A stretch of DNA of 64,000 bases from positions 99,733,698-99,797,697 of the forward strand of contig CM024758.1 in assembly GCA_014218235.1 (NCBI GenBank), in the 5' to 3' direction. The notes under the pieces are model-generated. The model saw only the letters and a program-made list of their open reading frames with translations. It had not been told where the DNA came from and did no database searches. The position numbers and the translations under genes were made by a program. This document shows, piece after piece, positions 45,581-57,953 of this stretch; position 1 is the first letter of the stretch; every line of letters starts with the position of its first letter. This DNA comes from Colocasia esculenta. Lineage: Eukaryota > Streptophyta > Magnoliopsida > Alismatales > Araceae.

Positions 45581-46099
45581 AGGACTGCTATGTACAAAAC
45601 TATGTACAGGGGAAGCGTCCCTAGGCGGGCGAGAGTGAGAGTCTAGGCTGGAAAGCGTCGGCCCCTAGCCGAACAGAAGAGACTCCAAAGAGGAAGGGTG
45701 CTCGACAGAGACCTCGCTTTCCCACCTTTCAAAATTGGCATTTTTTTTGGGAGTCAAGGCTTAAGACCATGAGTTGCTGACTCAAGGCTGCCCCGACCGG
45801 CCAGGTGAGGAATGGAGAAAGGATGGGCGGAGAAAGAAGGGAGAAGGGAGTGGTTGAAGAAGGAGAATCGGGTGCCGGGCACGCCTCAGTAGCGGGAGAT
45901 TGTGAAAGAGATGGAGGGGATGAAGGTTATGAGGAGGGAGATGGAGAGTCAGAACCAAAGAGCGAAAGAAGGACGAAGTCCTCACAGACTTCCTTAAATT
46001 CAGCAGCTTCGTCTTCTTCTTCGCTCTCAGGGTCGGACAACTCCTCTATCACGGGCTCGCGAGTTCCAGGTTGGAGGGGTCCCTGAATGAAGTGCTCCT
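45581..46099 (-). pseudogene. Tat-1 protease-RT linker
   Basis: In shifted frames the reverse strand encodes an acidic Glu/Ser/Asp-rich stretch (for instance after 46080, rich in SDPESEEED). It links protease to RT and shows no domain. Confidence 0.5.
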
Positions 46100-47029
46100 T
46101 CAGGGTCCAAGTGAGAGGGTATAGGGGATGAATGGATCCGGGTGAACCGGGTCCAGATGAAATCCTAGACCAGCCCTATCTAACAACCTTCTTGTCTGAA
46201 TACTATGGATAGGACCCTGCTCGTTCCTACCCAACCCTCGGCCATGAATATAGTCGACCTTAGCCATCACTTCCCAACCTTTCCCTTGGGGACATGGGAC
46301 ATGCTCGAATTCTTCATCCACCATGGGAGGTTGGTTCAAATCAAGGGGAGAGGGGAGGTCAAAGATGGACATGACAGGCTTCTTCCCCTTGTCTGGAATG
46401 AAAAGGTGCAACATCTGCTCCGAAGTGATAGAATTGAGAGTTTCCAATGTAGGAATGCTCTTGATTTTGATAACCCGCCCATTAAATGGAAATTTGAAAC
46501 ATTGGTGGGCGGTGGAAGGGACCCCTAAAGTTTGTTCTAGCCAGGGACGACCAAGAATGGCCTTATAGGCTGGATCGACATCGAGGACTAGAAACTCGGA
46601 AGACATGGTGACGGGTCCAACCTCCAATTGAAGAGCAATTTTACCTTTGGCAACCCTTTTGGAGTTGTCATAGGCAGCAATGGTGGAGCAGATTTTCTCC
46701 AGATTATCCTCCCCCAAGCCCAATTGCTTGAGGGTCTTCATCGGACACACGTTAATGGATGCCCCAGTGTCAATGAGGGTGGAGTCTACCGAAACCCCAT
46801 TAAGGGAAATAGTAAGACAGAGAGGAAGTGAATGACACTCGGGGGCAGCAAGATCTTTATCCGAGAAAGAGATTGAGGGTTCTTGGGTAAGGGAGAGGAT
46901 AGCATTGGTGACCCCACTGGGAGGAAGGTCATCATTGACCATGATTTCTTGAGGAATTGGAGGAGGGTGGACTGATGAGACGGCAATCTCCGAATCAATT
47001 CCAAAATAGACACCCTCGGTCTTATCCAA
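46100..47029 (-). pseudogene. Tat-1 aspartic protease with G-patch-like tail
   Basis: This open block of 309 residues carries the retropepsin motif STLIDTGASINVCP (active-site D-T-G). EFLVLDVDPAYKAILGRPWLE and GVPSTAHQCFKFPFNGRVIKI follow. It ends with VDYIHGRGLGRNEQGP, a G-patch-like segment. It is parallel to Tat-2 at 11777-10980 but keeps the catalytic Thr. A one-base shift separates it from gag. Confidence 0.88.
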
Positions 47030-47042
47030 GTGTTGCAGAATG

Positions 47043-49034
47043 TCATATTCGGTTCCGACAAGTGGTGGGGGTCCATTGTCCTCTCATCTTGAGATGGCCG
47101 CGGAGGTGGAGGAATGATCCGATTCCGGAGTGTGACATGAACGTCCTCCTGAGACCTAGGGAGAATAAGTTGAAGGGGTTTGGTGCCATGGATGGCTCAT
47201 AGGCAGTGTGAATGACAGGATAGGCGTCCTGAGGAGGAGGTCGGATGAGCACTAAAGGTCGCTCCTCTAGAATAGCATCTACGGTGGTGGAGGGCTCCTG
47301 AGACTCTACGGAGGGACACGGGTACCACTCCTCAAAACCTTCTACTCCCCATTGTTGTTCTCTCCTCACTATCAGAGGTTCTGAATGTGTCAAAGTATGG
47401 ACATTTTCCTGGGACTTAGAGGAGGAGGGATTGTTGCTTTGGTGGTTGGGGAGAGGGTTTTGGACAATACCAAGGTCCCTTTTGGTGTACCTAGACTTGG
47501 CTATGGCCACCTTGACGTCCTCCCAATTTATCCTACCCTGATCGTTCATATCATACACCCAGTCACAGAAGGTGAAACAGTTGTGGAGCTCGTGACCATG
47601 GGTCCTATGATAAGGACAGTACTTTGAGGTATCTGCCCTCAGATTGATACTTTCTCTTTGTAAAGGGAGCCGGATAGCGTCACAGGACATGAGGGCGAAG
47701 AATACGTCCTCGAGGGTCTCAGGGAGAGGAGGGTAATGGGACCTTTTGGGACCCGGACGAGTATAGCCAGAAGGAGGAGGAACAGCCGAATATGGCTTGT
47801 GGGGGTGTGATGGGAACTGATGAGGATTGGAGGGAGGATTGGAGGGCTTGTTAGGAGGCCTCAGCGGCTGACTGCAAGCATTAATAGACTCGTTGACGGT
47901 CACCCCCTCGGTGGTAGGTGCCGTGGGAGCCTTACGTCCCTTCGGCTTCCCTTCGAAGAATGGCGGAAGAGAGGAGTCCTTGATCTGATTTTGGACCACC
48001 CTTGCTCGGTTGTAAAGATGTGCGAATGAGGGGAACTCGCTAAGCATCAGGATAGAGCGGAGCAAAGGGGTGGTATCGGTGACTAACATGGTTATGGCTT
48101 GGGACTCCAGGATCGGTATGTCGGCTCTTGAAGCCATGGATCTCCATCGGTTAGCAAATGTGACAAAGTCTTCATCCGGCCTCATCTTTTCCGCCACCCA
48201 GTCGGGAAGTGTAGGGACTTGAGTGGCCATGTAAGAGAAATGAGAGATGAAGCGTTCGGAGACTATGTCAAAGTTAATAAGATCCGACGCGGGTAAGGCG
48301 GTGAACCATCTCAAAGCCTCCCCTTCTAATGATTGTTGGAAGAGGTGGACTAAGAGGACCCGATCGTACAGCCACCGATGGGAATCCATAGTGAAGCCAG
48401 CGAGGTGGAATTGGGGGTCAGTGGTCCCGTCATACTTGTGGTATTTCAGGGCCTTGAAACCCGGAGGGAAGTAGGCATTGGGAAGCTTGCAGTAGTTTAG
48501 AGGGAGTGAGGCTTGGAGATGGATAACTACTCCGCTAAGAGTTTCCTAATGAGGCCCTCCATCTCAGACCGAGAGATGGATTCGGATTGAGCGGAAGGAG
48601 TGGGTTGAACATAAGGTGGATAGACGGACGGAGGGGTTGAAGCAGGAGTAGGAGGAGAAATAGGAGTGGAGATGGGGATAGGGGAGATAGGAACCCGGGA
48701 AGGAGTGACAGGCCTAGGAGTGGGCCTAGATGAGGAAGCATAGAAGGGAGAAGGGGAGGGAGAGGAAGGAGAGGCCGCTACCAGGATGGTATGCTTAGAA
48801 AGCATTGAAATGATGTCCTCGGGCGAATAGAGGGAGAGGAGCTTGGAGAATTGGGGGTCTTCCTGAACATCTTGTGCACATGTGGGGTTGACCCTTAGAC
48901 TCACACTCCCCTCATTGTCAGCTTGAGAGGAGGAGGATTGAACCGACTCTTCAGGTTGCATGTCAGTGTTGATCATTCCGACAAATTCATCATTGATGTT
49001 ATCGTCATATTTGAAAGCCGGATTGTTAGACATG
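47043..49034 (-). pseudogene. Tat-1 gag (one frameshift)
   Basis: This is the nucleocapsid polyprotein. The likely start is the ATG at 49034 (MSNNPAFKYDD); a longer frame opens at 49153. The N-terminal part is Ser/Pro-rich. A one-base shift near 48530 leads into the block 48389-47043, with YFPPGFKALKYHKYDGTTDP just before it and the gag core LLVHLFQQSLEGEALRWFTALP, IVSERFISHFSY and RPDEDFVTFANRWRSMA. Downstream come a Pro-rich segment and a Cys/His patch (KYCPYHRTHGHELHNCFTF) in place of a classical knuckle. The Cys/His patch with HELHNC is common in Tat-type gags. Confidence 0.85.
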
Positions 49035-49153
49035 TTGCAAGAGTTCAACCAAGAGTCCATTAGAACACACAACCTACTGCTTTTAGAATGGTTAAGTTGA
49101 TTAACTACACTGTTATTAGGAGAAATATGTATTTCTACCAAACAACGTCCCAA

Positions 49154-49717
49154 AATTTTAGAAGTTGAAGTTGTGTGTTACTTAAACTTTTAAGGGCGGT
49201 TCTCTCAATCCTCAATCAACATCCGGTGAATATGCAGTCTAAATGGGAGGGTAAAGGTCCTCCTGCCCCATACCGTGAGGGAATCCACGGAATTTAGGGA
49301 CTTATGGAATTCCCCTTGGGACCAACCCAATTTACCCGAGAGGGAATCCCCGAGTAAAAGGTTGTAAACCAAGGAGGGGCTATCCTAGAACGTGTGGGGA
49401 GGCTAGAATAGAGAAGAAGAAGGACCCCCTTCGTGACACAATACTGTTAGGGATCAAACAGGAAGCAAACAAAAAGAAAAACAGATCAAAACAATTAAAA
49501 AATAGGTTTCTGTGAAGTAAACGACAAGAATATGGACGCTCAGTTCATCAGAAAGCAGTTGACGGCATGATCGACAGACGCTGACATGGAGTAAACGACT
49601 AACTAGATGGACGTTAAATAGACCTAAACGGCAGGACAAGTGGACGCTTACCTGGGTAGACGGCGGAAGCTCTTGCCGTTTACCTGGATGTAGACTGAGA
49701 CCGAGGCAGCACTACTT
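49154..49717 (-). other. Tat-1 leader
   Basis: This is an untranslated leader between primer site and gag. The part next to the primer site (49510-49690) is rich in GACGCTCA, GACGTT, GGACGC and GACGGC words, the counterpart of the TCGCGAC words in the Tat-2 leader. Confidence 0.65.
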
Positions 49718-49735
49718 GTCCCACCGTGATCGCCA
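49718..49735 (-). promoter_or_regulatory. Tat-1 putative primer binding site
   Basis: The reverse strand reads TGGCGATCACGGTGGGAC, nine bases inside the LTR end at 49745, as in Tat-2. The cognate tRNA is not identified. Confidence 0.7.
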
Positions 49736-49744
49736 AAGAAGAGC

Positions 49745-50559
49745 TGTTGACGCTCCATTCACCGTGCCCCAGTGACTATAGATCCTCCGGAGGCTTCACG
49801 AACGTCGCCGCCCCCTCGTTGGCATTGAAGGCGAGCTATTTGACTTTTTTGACTCCTCGTTGACCACGTTGACCAAAAGGAAAAACAAAGAAAATAGCAA
49901 AAGAACAGGAGAGTTTGTGATCGCCAGGGCCTTATTTGTGCCCAAGGAGTGTTATTATCACGCCGGTGACGTGCCTCGCGCAGCGGACAGTGGTGGGACT
50001 TCAACTTCTCCCTCTTCGGCCGGCCAAAGAAAGAGAGCTCCACGGTCTTGTCCAAGTATTCCTGCCATAAGAGAAAGACTCTATTAGACTCTAAGAAGTG
50101 TAGTGAACGTCCAAAACGAAGAGAAAAGGCCCAAATCTCGTACCGGTTACGGGCTTGAGAAGAGGGGTGGCCAAGTGCTATGACCACCTTTCTTCCCTCT
50201 GTTTTTGGTTGGGAAAACCCTTTCTAGGTGTGTAGGAGGGTGCCCTACGTGCCTACGGTGTGTGTGAGTGTGTGAATGACATGCAAAACTAAAGGAAAGA
50301 GAGAAGGAGGAGGGAGATGATCCTCGTTGCTGTGGTTGATGGCGCCTTAGTGGACTCCTCTAGCACTTGATGAAGCCTTCTGGATGTTCATAGAGTTGAG
50401 AGGGAGAGAGGAGGCAAGGGTTGTAAATTTTTAGTGGATTTTCTCTCTCTTCTCACCAAGTAACATAGCATGGACGTCCAATCTCTCCCCCTCACTTAGA
50501 AGGCCAAGGGGGGACATAAATAGGCAGTGGGGTCGGAGCTTCAGAGCCTTGGATGCTCA
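49745..50559 (-). mobile_element. Tat-1 5' LTR, part next to the primer site
   Basis: This corresponds to 33372-34195 of the 3' LTR. It stops at GCTCA (50555-50559), the target duplication of Copia-F. The rest of this LTR is at 62050-62468. Confidence 0.95.
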
Positions 50560-50829
50560 TGTTGAGCAACTACCCCTAAGTCTTTAAATAATAATGATTT
50601 TGCTATGACAAATCTTTAAATATATATTTTGCCTCTAAAAAAATCCCTAAATATGTATTTTCCATAATATATATATATCACAAAAATTTCTAGACAGATT
50701 CAATGCCCAAAATTTTCTAAGGCACAGACTATCTCTATAGCCTACTAAATTCGAATGATGTATTCGACTAATTCGACTCATTCAGAAGCTCAGTCACAAG
50801 TCATGAAAATCTTTATAAGTCCACAACGT

Positions 50830-51130
50830 TACACTGTATTCAACTCATGACTTCGACTCATACAGTCGAATGTCTTTTACACTGTATTCGACTCATGACT
50901 TCGACTCATACAGTCGAATGTCTTTTACACTGTATTCGACTCATGACTTCGGCTCATACAGTCGAATATCTTTTACACTGTATTCGACTCATGACTTCGA
51001 CTCACAGTTAAAACATCATTCGACTCACCACCTCGACTCAGTCTTACACTACATTCGATTGATGGTTGCTCTATTGTAGTCGATTTACATAGTTCCTACT
51101 GTAGTCAAATCATGCTTACTTCTAAGTCGA
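50830..51130. repeat. 48-base minisatellite and TCGACTC cluster, Copia-F 5' LTR
   Basis: There are three full and one partial copy of a 48-base unit holding ATTCGACTCATGAC, CTTCGACTC and CAGTCGAATG, followed by looser ATTCGACT and GTCGATT words. Each unit contains TTCGACT...AGTCGAA, an inverted repeat. The 3' LTR (60350-60620) has one unit fewer. Confidence 0.95.
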
Positions 51131-51850
51131 ATTACCTATTCTACTGCATTTGACTACACTGTTAGGTGTGTACTTGTACCTTTGTCAGTTCTATCTGTCA
51201 GGAATTATTTCTATTAGTTCTTTCTGAATCTTAAACTTCTTAAGTATAAAATCAGTGACAAATTTCATGATCATTATTTTAATATATTTCTTCTGACGAA
51301 ATTCAGTACATTAGAAATTATGCAAAATATTCTTTGCATTTTATTTCTAGTCTTACAGTCTTAGTGTCCTTTTCCTCAGTCTATATCTTCTAAGAGACAC
51401 AAAGCATTGATGTAAGTTTCAGACGCTTGGCTTCTGACCATCTCACCTACCACTGACAGACCCATACTTTACCTTTTGTCTGTCTGCTTAAATGACTAAG
51501 AATACTAGGTTCCATACTGTTTGTTGTACTCCACTGACCCTCCTACCACAAAGGTATGGAGATGCTTTTGTCTTTGTTTTGTCCTTGCTAAACAGGCATT
51601 TATTGGAGCACATGTCTGGCATGGGTTGCTCAGCTCAAGACGTTAAATAGCTTATCTTCTAGCTATAGCAACTGCTCCTATTTCTGAAGACCTTGGAAAG
51701 AGACCAAAATTCATGGCCCTTCGGATAAAACTTCCAAGATCCAAAGGATCCCCAAGACTATCTCCAAACGACTAAAAACACAACAGCCATCTTTCTCCAA
51801 CGGCTATCTACTCCAACGGCTATCTTCTCCAAACGACTAGTTTTTGAAGA

Positions 51851-51860
51851 CTATAAAAAA
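51851..51860 (+). promoter_or_regulatory. Putative TATA box, Copia-F 5' LTR
   Basis: GACTATAAAAAATG follows repeated CCAACGGCTATCT words (51790-51830). The 3' LTR counterpart is at 61304-61313. Confidence 0.65.
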
Positions 51861-52593
51861 TGAAGAAAGCTCTTCAAGAAATAACAACAAGGCATAGTGT
51901 TCAAGGCAATTTCTTGAAAGCTCATCTTGCGTTCTTCAAGCTCTCTCAAAGCCTTCCTGCTCAAGTTCTTATTTCAGAGAATCTCTTCAGAAATTCCTGT
52001 TCTGAAGATCTGTCTTTCGGGTGGCAACTGTAATGCTTTTATTTCAAAGTCCACCCAAGTAGCTTCAGCTAGGATTTAGATTGAACTCCTTATCTTTCAA
52101 TCCTGCTGGAAAGTGTGTGTTCTATGCTCATTCTTGAGGCAAACACACAAGAGTTTCTTCCTTCATTTCTGTTGTAATTTCTGCAGAAACTTGATTCTGC
52201 ATTGCCCCTCTTGTGAAGGGAAGGCCTTTGGTATAAGGCAGTCTTGTTTACCCCTGTTTTAGGGAAGACTTGCTTTGGAGCAAGTGGGTGTTGTAATTTC
52301 CTCTCAAGGGTGAGAGAAGGCCAAGTTGATTGGCAGTTTAGTGAAATCTCAAGTGGTTGGCTTGAGGACTGGATGTAGGACTTCCATGTGGAAGGGCCGA
52401 ACCAGGATAAATCTCTTGTGCAATTTTCTGTGTGATTGTTTTCCGCCAAGTTCACACTTGAATCACACACACCACACCAAGTACTAACACATCTACTTAG
52501 TGTTGTATTTTTCAGAAGAATTTTGAAAAGTTAGAAAGTCCTATTCACCCCCCCCCCTCTAGGACTGTGAATCTGCCATTTCGATCCAACAAG

Positions 52594-52604
52594 TGGTATC
52601 AGAG
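52594..52604 (+). promoter_or_regulatory. Copia-F primer binding site (initiator tRNA-Met)
   Basis: TGGTATCAGAG lies two bases after the LTR end at 52591. Confidence 0.95.
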
Positions 52605-52643
52605 TGGAGGTCTTCTCAGAAGAATCAAAAGATTTGAGAAGAA

Positions 52644-54420
52644 ATGGCATCAGAAACTCACAACTATGAAGGCCAATCAGTCACAAGGCCACCATTCTTT
52701 GATGGTGAAGATTATCAATATTGGAAGATGAGAATGGAATGCTTCATCAGAGGTACAGACTACGACCTTTGGCAGGTGATTGAACAAGGTAATTATGAAA
52801 TAGTTGGAGCAACTTCTACCTCTACTGGTTTATCTATTGCTGATAAGAGAAATATGTCCCTAAATTATAAAGCAAAAAATTATCTTTGCTGTGCCTTATC
52901 TAAAAAGAATTCAACAGACTTTCGGCTTGTTGGATAGCAAAAGAAATGTGGGACAAATTACAGGTAACCTATGAAGGAACTGATAGAGTAAAGCAAACTA
53001 AATAGATATACTAGTATCTCAATATGAGCAATTCAAAATGCTTCCAAATGAAAATATAACACAAATGTACAACAGATTCTCAAATATAATTGTAGGATTA
53101 AGTGCCTTAGGGAAAAATCTAACCAATGAAGAAACAGTTAGAAAGATATTAAGATCTCTAACAAATGTATGGACCCCTAAAGTCACTGCCATAGAGGAAG
53201 CCATGATCTCACTGAATTGTCCATTGATAAATTATAGGCTCTCTCATGGCACATGAAATAAATATGGAAAGATTTTCTGAAAGCTCTTCAAAGAAGAAAA
53301 TTTCAAATGCTCTAAAGATTGCAGATTCTTCTTCATCTGAGGACTCCAAAGAAAAATCAGATGACAGTGATGATGAGGCTATGCTCTCAAGGAAATTACA
53401 AAGAATTTTGGCTAAGAAGAAGAAGTTTGCTCAAGAAAGTTCTTCAAGAAAGATAGAAAGAAAGAGCCAACCTGTTATGAGTGCAATCAGCCGGGACATT
53501 ACAAATCTGAGTGTCCCAGACTCAAAAAGAAGGACCAAGCAGAAAAGTCAGAAAAGAAGAAGGGCAAAGAAAAGAGATTCAAAAAGTTCAAGAAGAAAGC
53601 TATGGCAGCAACATGGGATAATGAAGATGCTACCAGCTCAGACTCCTCCAGCTCAGAATCTGAAGAAGAAGAAAAGGCAAATCTAGCCCTCATGGCAGGA
53701 CTAGAACAGGTAAATTCTGAAACATCTTTTACTTCTTGCTCAGAATCTGATTCAGATAGTCTAGAGGATGCCTTCAATGAACTTTATGAAAAATATAAGT
53801 CTGTTGTAAAGCAAATAAAAATAATCAAGCTAAATTTGTTAAATCAAGAAAAGAGCAATACCTTTCTTAAAATGAGGCTGAAAGGTTAAAGAAAAATTTA
53901 ACTGAAACTAAAAGAGCTAATGAACTTTTATGTGAAGATTTGAAAAATAAGAATAACAAAATATTAAATTAGAATCAAATCTAAGAGAACTGAAGAATGA
54001 AGAGAAATTGCAAGAAGAAAATAGTTATCTAAGAGCCACTTTAGATAAAATAACTACTTGCAAAACTTCATTATTTGTAGATCTGAAAGGTGCCAGAAAA
54101 GGAAAAAGGAAATATGGAGTAGTATACACACCCCCACAAAATGAAGAACATATTATTCATCCTAAAGTATATCCAACTCCTAAGTTTGTAACAAAGGATG
54201 ATATAAAGAATACCAAAAGGGTAAATCAACATGCTTATAAACAAAAACAAAAATATAGTAGAAATATACACAAGAAAAATCCTTTTGATTTATGTTGTAC
54301 ACATTGCAACCAACTAGGTCACACAGTTAGCATATGCACTACTAGAAACTTAAGATGGATTCCTAAAACTAACCATCAAGGACCCAAGAAATTTGGGTAC
54401 CAAAAGTTAAAACTTAGCTT
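52644..54420 (+). pseudogene. Copia-F gag (several frameshifts)
   Basis: It starts at ATG 52644 (MASETHNYEGQ), 40 bases after the primer site. The first block (52644-52937) has FFDGEDYQYWKMRMECFI. The frame is lost near 52920 and 53000, resumes at 53038 (MYNRFSNIIVGLSALGK...NVWTPKVTAIEEA), shifts near 53215 and again at the first zinc knuckle (about 53475-53520, CYECNQPGHYKSECP-like in a shifted frame). The acidic SSSESEEEEKAN block (53602-53889) and a coiled stretch follow. The second knuckle CCTHCNQLGHTVSIC is near 54294-54340. It parallels Copia-R gag. The coding potential is broken in at least four places. Confidence 0.88.
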
Positions 54421-54423
54421 TGT

Positions 54424-54800
54424 TTGCAGGGTCGGCTGAGGGCATCCAAATGGTATTTGGATAGTGGATGCTCAAGGCATATGACAGGTGATAGGAAGCT
54501 ATTTACAAGTTTTAGAGAAGAATCTGGTCAAGTTACTTATGGTGACAATGGAAAAGGAAAAGTGCTAGGTTGTGGAACTATTGGTACTAAAGAAAAAGAT
54601 TTAATTGAAGATGTCATGTATGTAGAAGGTCTCAAGCACAACCTGATCAGTATTAGTCAGTTATGTGATAAAGGTCATCTAGTAAGTTTTCAGAATGATA
54701 AGTGTGTAATTCTGAAGAACAACAAAAAGGTCTTTGAGGCACAAAGAATAAAGAATTTATACACATTGCAACTAGCAGAATTAAAAGAAGTAAACCTTTG
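54424..54800 (+). pseudogene. Copia-F aspartic protease
   Basis: KWYLDSGCSRHMTG contains the Asp-Ser-Gly active site, near residue 13 of the open block. It is followed by YGDNGKGKVLGCGTIG, LIEDVMYVEGLKHNLISISQLCDKGH and the link to integrase. This block is intact and runs without a break into the pre-integrase region. Confidence 0.9.
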
Positions 54801-55908
54801 CTTGGCAACTACCAAAAGTGAAGAATCTGATTTGTGGCACAGAAGACTTGGTCATGCAAGCACTTCAGTGATCAAGAAATTATTAAAGCATGATCTGGTT
54901 GAGGGTCTTCCCAAGATGAAAATAAAAAGTCTGGAATTTGCTCAGCATGTGCAAAAGGAAAACAGACAAAAACTCATTTCAGTCCAAGACAATTGTTACA
55001 ACTTCCAAGCCCCTGGAATTGATTCACATGGATTTATTTGGACCTATGAGGACAGTCAGTCTTGGAGGAAAGATCTATGGCTATGTATTAGTTGATGATT
55101 ACTCAAGATATATTGGGTATCTTTTCTAGAAGCCAAATCTGAAGCTTTTCAAGCCTTTCTAAATTCAGCAAAATTGTTCAAAAGAATCAAAAATTTCAGA
55201 TTACCAGTATCAGGTCTGATCATGGAGGAGAATTCAAAAATGAAGAGTTTCTGGAATTTTGTGAAGAAAATAGAATTGAACACAATTTCTCAGCTCCCAG
55301 AACACCTCAACAAAATGGTGTAGCAGAAAGGAAGAACAGAACATTGCTAGATATGGCCAGAACTATGCTAAATGAGTATAATCTACCAAAGTATTTCTAG
55401 GGCAGAAGTAGTAAATACAACTTGCTACATTATCAACAAATGCATGATCAGACCCATCCTGAAGAAGACTCCTTATGAATTATACAAGGATAAGAAGCCC
55501 AACATCAGTCATCTTCAACCTTTTGGCTGTAAGTGTTTTATCTTAAATAATGGTAAAGACAACTTAGGAAAATTAGATGCTAAAAGTGATGAAGGTTTTC
55601 TGTTAGGGTATATCTCAAAACCTAGAGGATATAGAGTGTTTAATAGAAGAACACTAAATATAGAACAAACTGTACATGTTTTATTTGATGAAACTAACCC
55701 TTCTATCAAAAGGATAGAAGAAGAAGAAGATTGTGTTGATGATCTTTGCAGGGATCTTGAAAAGACTTCTCTTGAAGGAGAACAAAACAAAGATGAAGAA
55801 TCAGAAGATCCCCCACTAGAAGATCTCCAACAACAAAGAAACACAAGAAGGACTACCTACAGAATTAAGGTACCACAGGGATCATCCTATAGAAAATATC
55901 ATAGGTAA
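54801..55908 (+). pseudogene. Copia-F integrase (frameshifts)
   Basis: The pre-integrase zinc part LWHRRLGHAS (HHCC) starts near 54832. The frame changes near 54940, where LIHMDLFGPMRTVSLGGKIYGYVLVDDYSRYI (54998-55115) is read. It changes again near 55115 (WVSFLEA reading) and near 55200 (SDHGGEF with the second Asp, then HNFSAPRTPQQNGVAERKNRTLLD with the Glu). The last block (55372-55908) has CYIINKCMIRPILKKTPYELYKDKKPNISHLQPFGCKCF and an acidic tail. All three catalytic residues are present, but in different frames. Confidence 0.88.
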
Positions 55909-57504
55909 TCCTCAAGATAGGGTAAGAACAAGAGGTATGCAAATTCCAAGTGATTTCTCTGCATTAGTTTCATAGATTGAGCCTAAGACAATCAATGATG
56001 CACTGGGTGATGAATCTTGGATCCTTGCTATGCAAGAGGAACTTAATCAGTTCCAACCCAGTGAAGTTTGGACCCTTGTGCCTAGACCTACTGACCATCC
56101 AGTTATTGGAACCAGATGGGTTTTCAGAAACAAAATGGATGAATCAGGGTAATTACCAGGAACAAGGCTAGACTTGTTGCTCAAGGATACTCCCAAGAGG
56201 AAGGCATAGACTTTGATGAAACCTATGCTCCAGTTGCTAGATTAGAGGCAATCAGAATTTTATTAGCATATGCTTGCTCTCTTAATATTAACTTATTTCA
56301 GATGGATGTTAAAAGTGCTTTTCTGAATGGTTTTATAAAAGAAGAAGTGTATGTTGAGCAACCACCTGGATTTGAAGATACTAAAAATCCTAATCATGTT
56401 TTCCGTTTAAAGAAAGCACTATATGGCTTGAAGCAAGCTCCAAGAGCTTGGTATGAAAGACTAAGTGCTTATCTTATATCACATGATTTTGCAAGAGGAA
56501 AAGTAGATAGTACTTTATTCATAAAGAAATTTTCAAATGGAATCCTAATTGTACAAATCTATGTTGATGATATTATCTTTGGTTCTACTAATGAATCACT
56601 CTGTAAATTCTTTGAAAATCTAATGCAAAGTGAATTTGAAATGAGCATGATGGGTGAACTGAATTACTTCCTTGGCTTGCAAATTAAGCAAACCAAAGAA
56701 GGGACTCACATCTGTCAAACCAAATACATATCAGATTTGCTTATCAAATATGGCTTTGACAAATGTAAGCCTTTAGGTACACCTATGAGCTCAGGCATTA
56801 AGCTAGATAGTGATCCTCTTGGTAAAAAGGTAGATCAAAAGATCTATAGAGGAATGATAGGATCATTGCTCTATCTTACTGCAAGTAGACCAGACATAAT
56901 GTTCAGTGTTTGTTTATGTGCAAGATTCCAAGCTGATCCTAGAGAATCTCATGTTCATGCTGTTAAAAGAATTTTTAGATATCTTATAAATTCAAGTAAT
57001 CTAGGTCTATGGTATCCCAGATGCTCAGAATTCAAGTTAATTGGATATAGTGATGCTGACTATGCTGGATGCAAATTAGATAGAAAAAGCACCAGTGGCA
57101 CTTGTCAACTTCTTGCAGGATGTTTAATATCTTGGTCTTCCAGAAAACAAAATTCAGTAGCTTTATCCACTACAGAAGCTGAATACATTGCAGCTGGAAG
57201 TTGCTGTACTCAACTGTTATGGATCAAGCATCAATTGGAAGACTATGGTCATCAGCTTCAAGAAATCCCAATGCTTTGTGATAATACAAGTGCAATCAAT
57301 TTGACCAAGAATCCAATCCAGCACTCAAGAACAAAGCACATTGAGGTTAGACATCACTTCATCAGGGACCATGTAAGTAATGGCAATATCTCTCTTGAAT
57401 TTGTTTCCACAGAAAATCAATTAGCAGATATTTTTACTAAGCCCCTACCTGAAGATAGATTTACATCTATTAGAAGAGAAATAGGTATGTGCAATCCTGA
57501 TTAA
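55909..57504 (+). pseudogene. Copia-F reverse transcriptase and RNase H
   Basis: An N-terminal RT part (55977-56300) has the phrases MNLGSLLC...KRNLIS and VARLEAIRILLAYACS in changing frames. The intact block 56302-57504 (400 residues) contains FLNGFIKEEVYVEQPPGFED, YGLKQAPRAWYERL and the catalytic YVDD (87-90). It continues with MGELNYFLGLQIKQ, GSLLYLTASRPDIMFSVC, RNase H motifs SDADYAGCKLDRKSTSG, STTEAEYIAAG, LCDNTSAINLTKN and RTKHIEVRHHFIRDHV, and ends LADIFTKPLPEDRF...IGMCNPD. The C-terminal 400 residues look functional; the region before 56302 does not. Confidence 0.92.
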
Positions 57505-57953
57505 ATTTGACCAAAATATCATGCTTAAAAAAAAAAATGCTTGTGTGTATTGTCTGTGAAAAAGTATCCTGAAAAATTTCTAAGTCCCAGTCCTTCGACT
57601 TGTGCATTCGATTCATGAAGAGTCGAGGCATTCGACTCATGTAGAGTTAAGGCAATCGACTCACTTAAGTTTCCTGAAACGTCGCTTAATATTTAAATTC
57701 CGTAACTGACAACTAATTAAGGCGCGTCTCTTCATGACTTAACGATCACATCATTCCATCGCATCCGTTCAGCCTAGATGAAGGGACGGTTTTCCTCCAA
57801 ATTTTATATAAACAACTCTTTCACCCCTTTAGAAAGCACCCGTTTGAAATCTCTATTCGACTCCTCTGTTCTCTTCCGTTCTTCGCGCCTTCCTGCTCTC
57901 CGGCGAAGGACCTCCAGAAGCCCTTTGCGAAACCTCATCCTCTCGAGAAGAAG
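57505..57953 (+). other. pol-env spacer of Copia-F with TCGAC words
   Basis: This is non-coding. It carries CTTCGACTTGTG, ATTCGATTCATG, GAGTCGAGGC and ATTCGACTCATG (57592-57665), the same vocabulary as the LTR minisatellite. It ends at a good splice donor. Confidence 0.7.

Larger units (their letters stand above)
50560..52591 (+). mobile_element. Copia-F 5' LTR
   Basis: It starts TGTTGAGCAAC and ends GATCCAACA. It is longer than the 3' LTR by 65 bases, which two events explain: one extra 48-base minisatellite unit (50830-51010) and 17 bases near 51815-51835. Beyond these I see only scattered single-base differences. Confidence 0.96.

Noticed and set aside
46019..46086. Forward Ser-rich ORF (45805-46086) as a gene
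   Set aside because: It is the antisense shadow of the acidic Tat-1 protease-RT linker.
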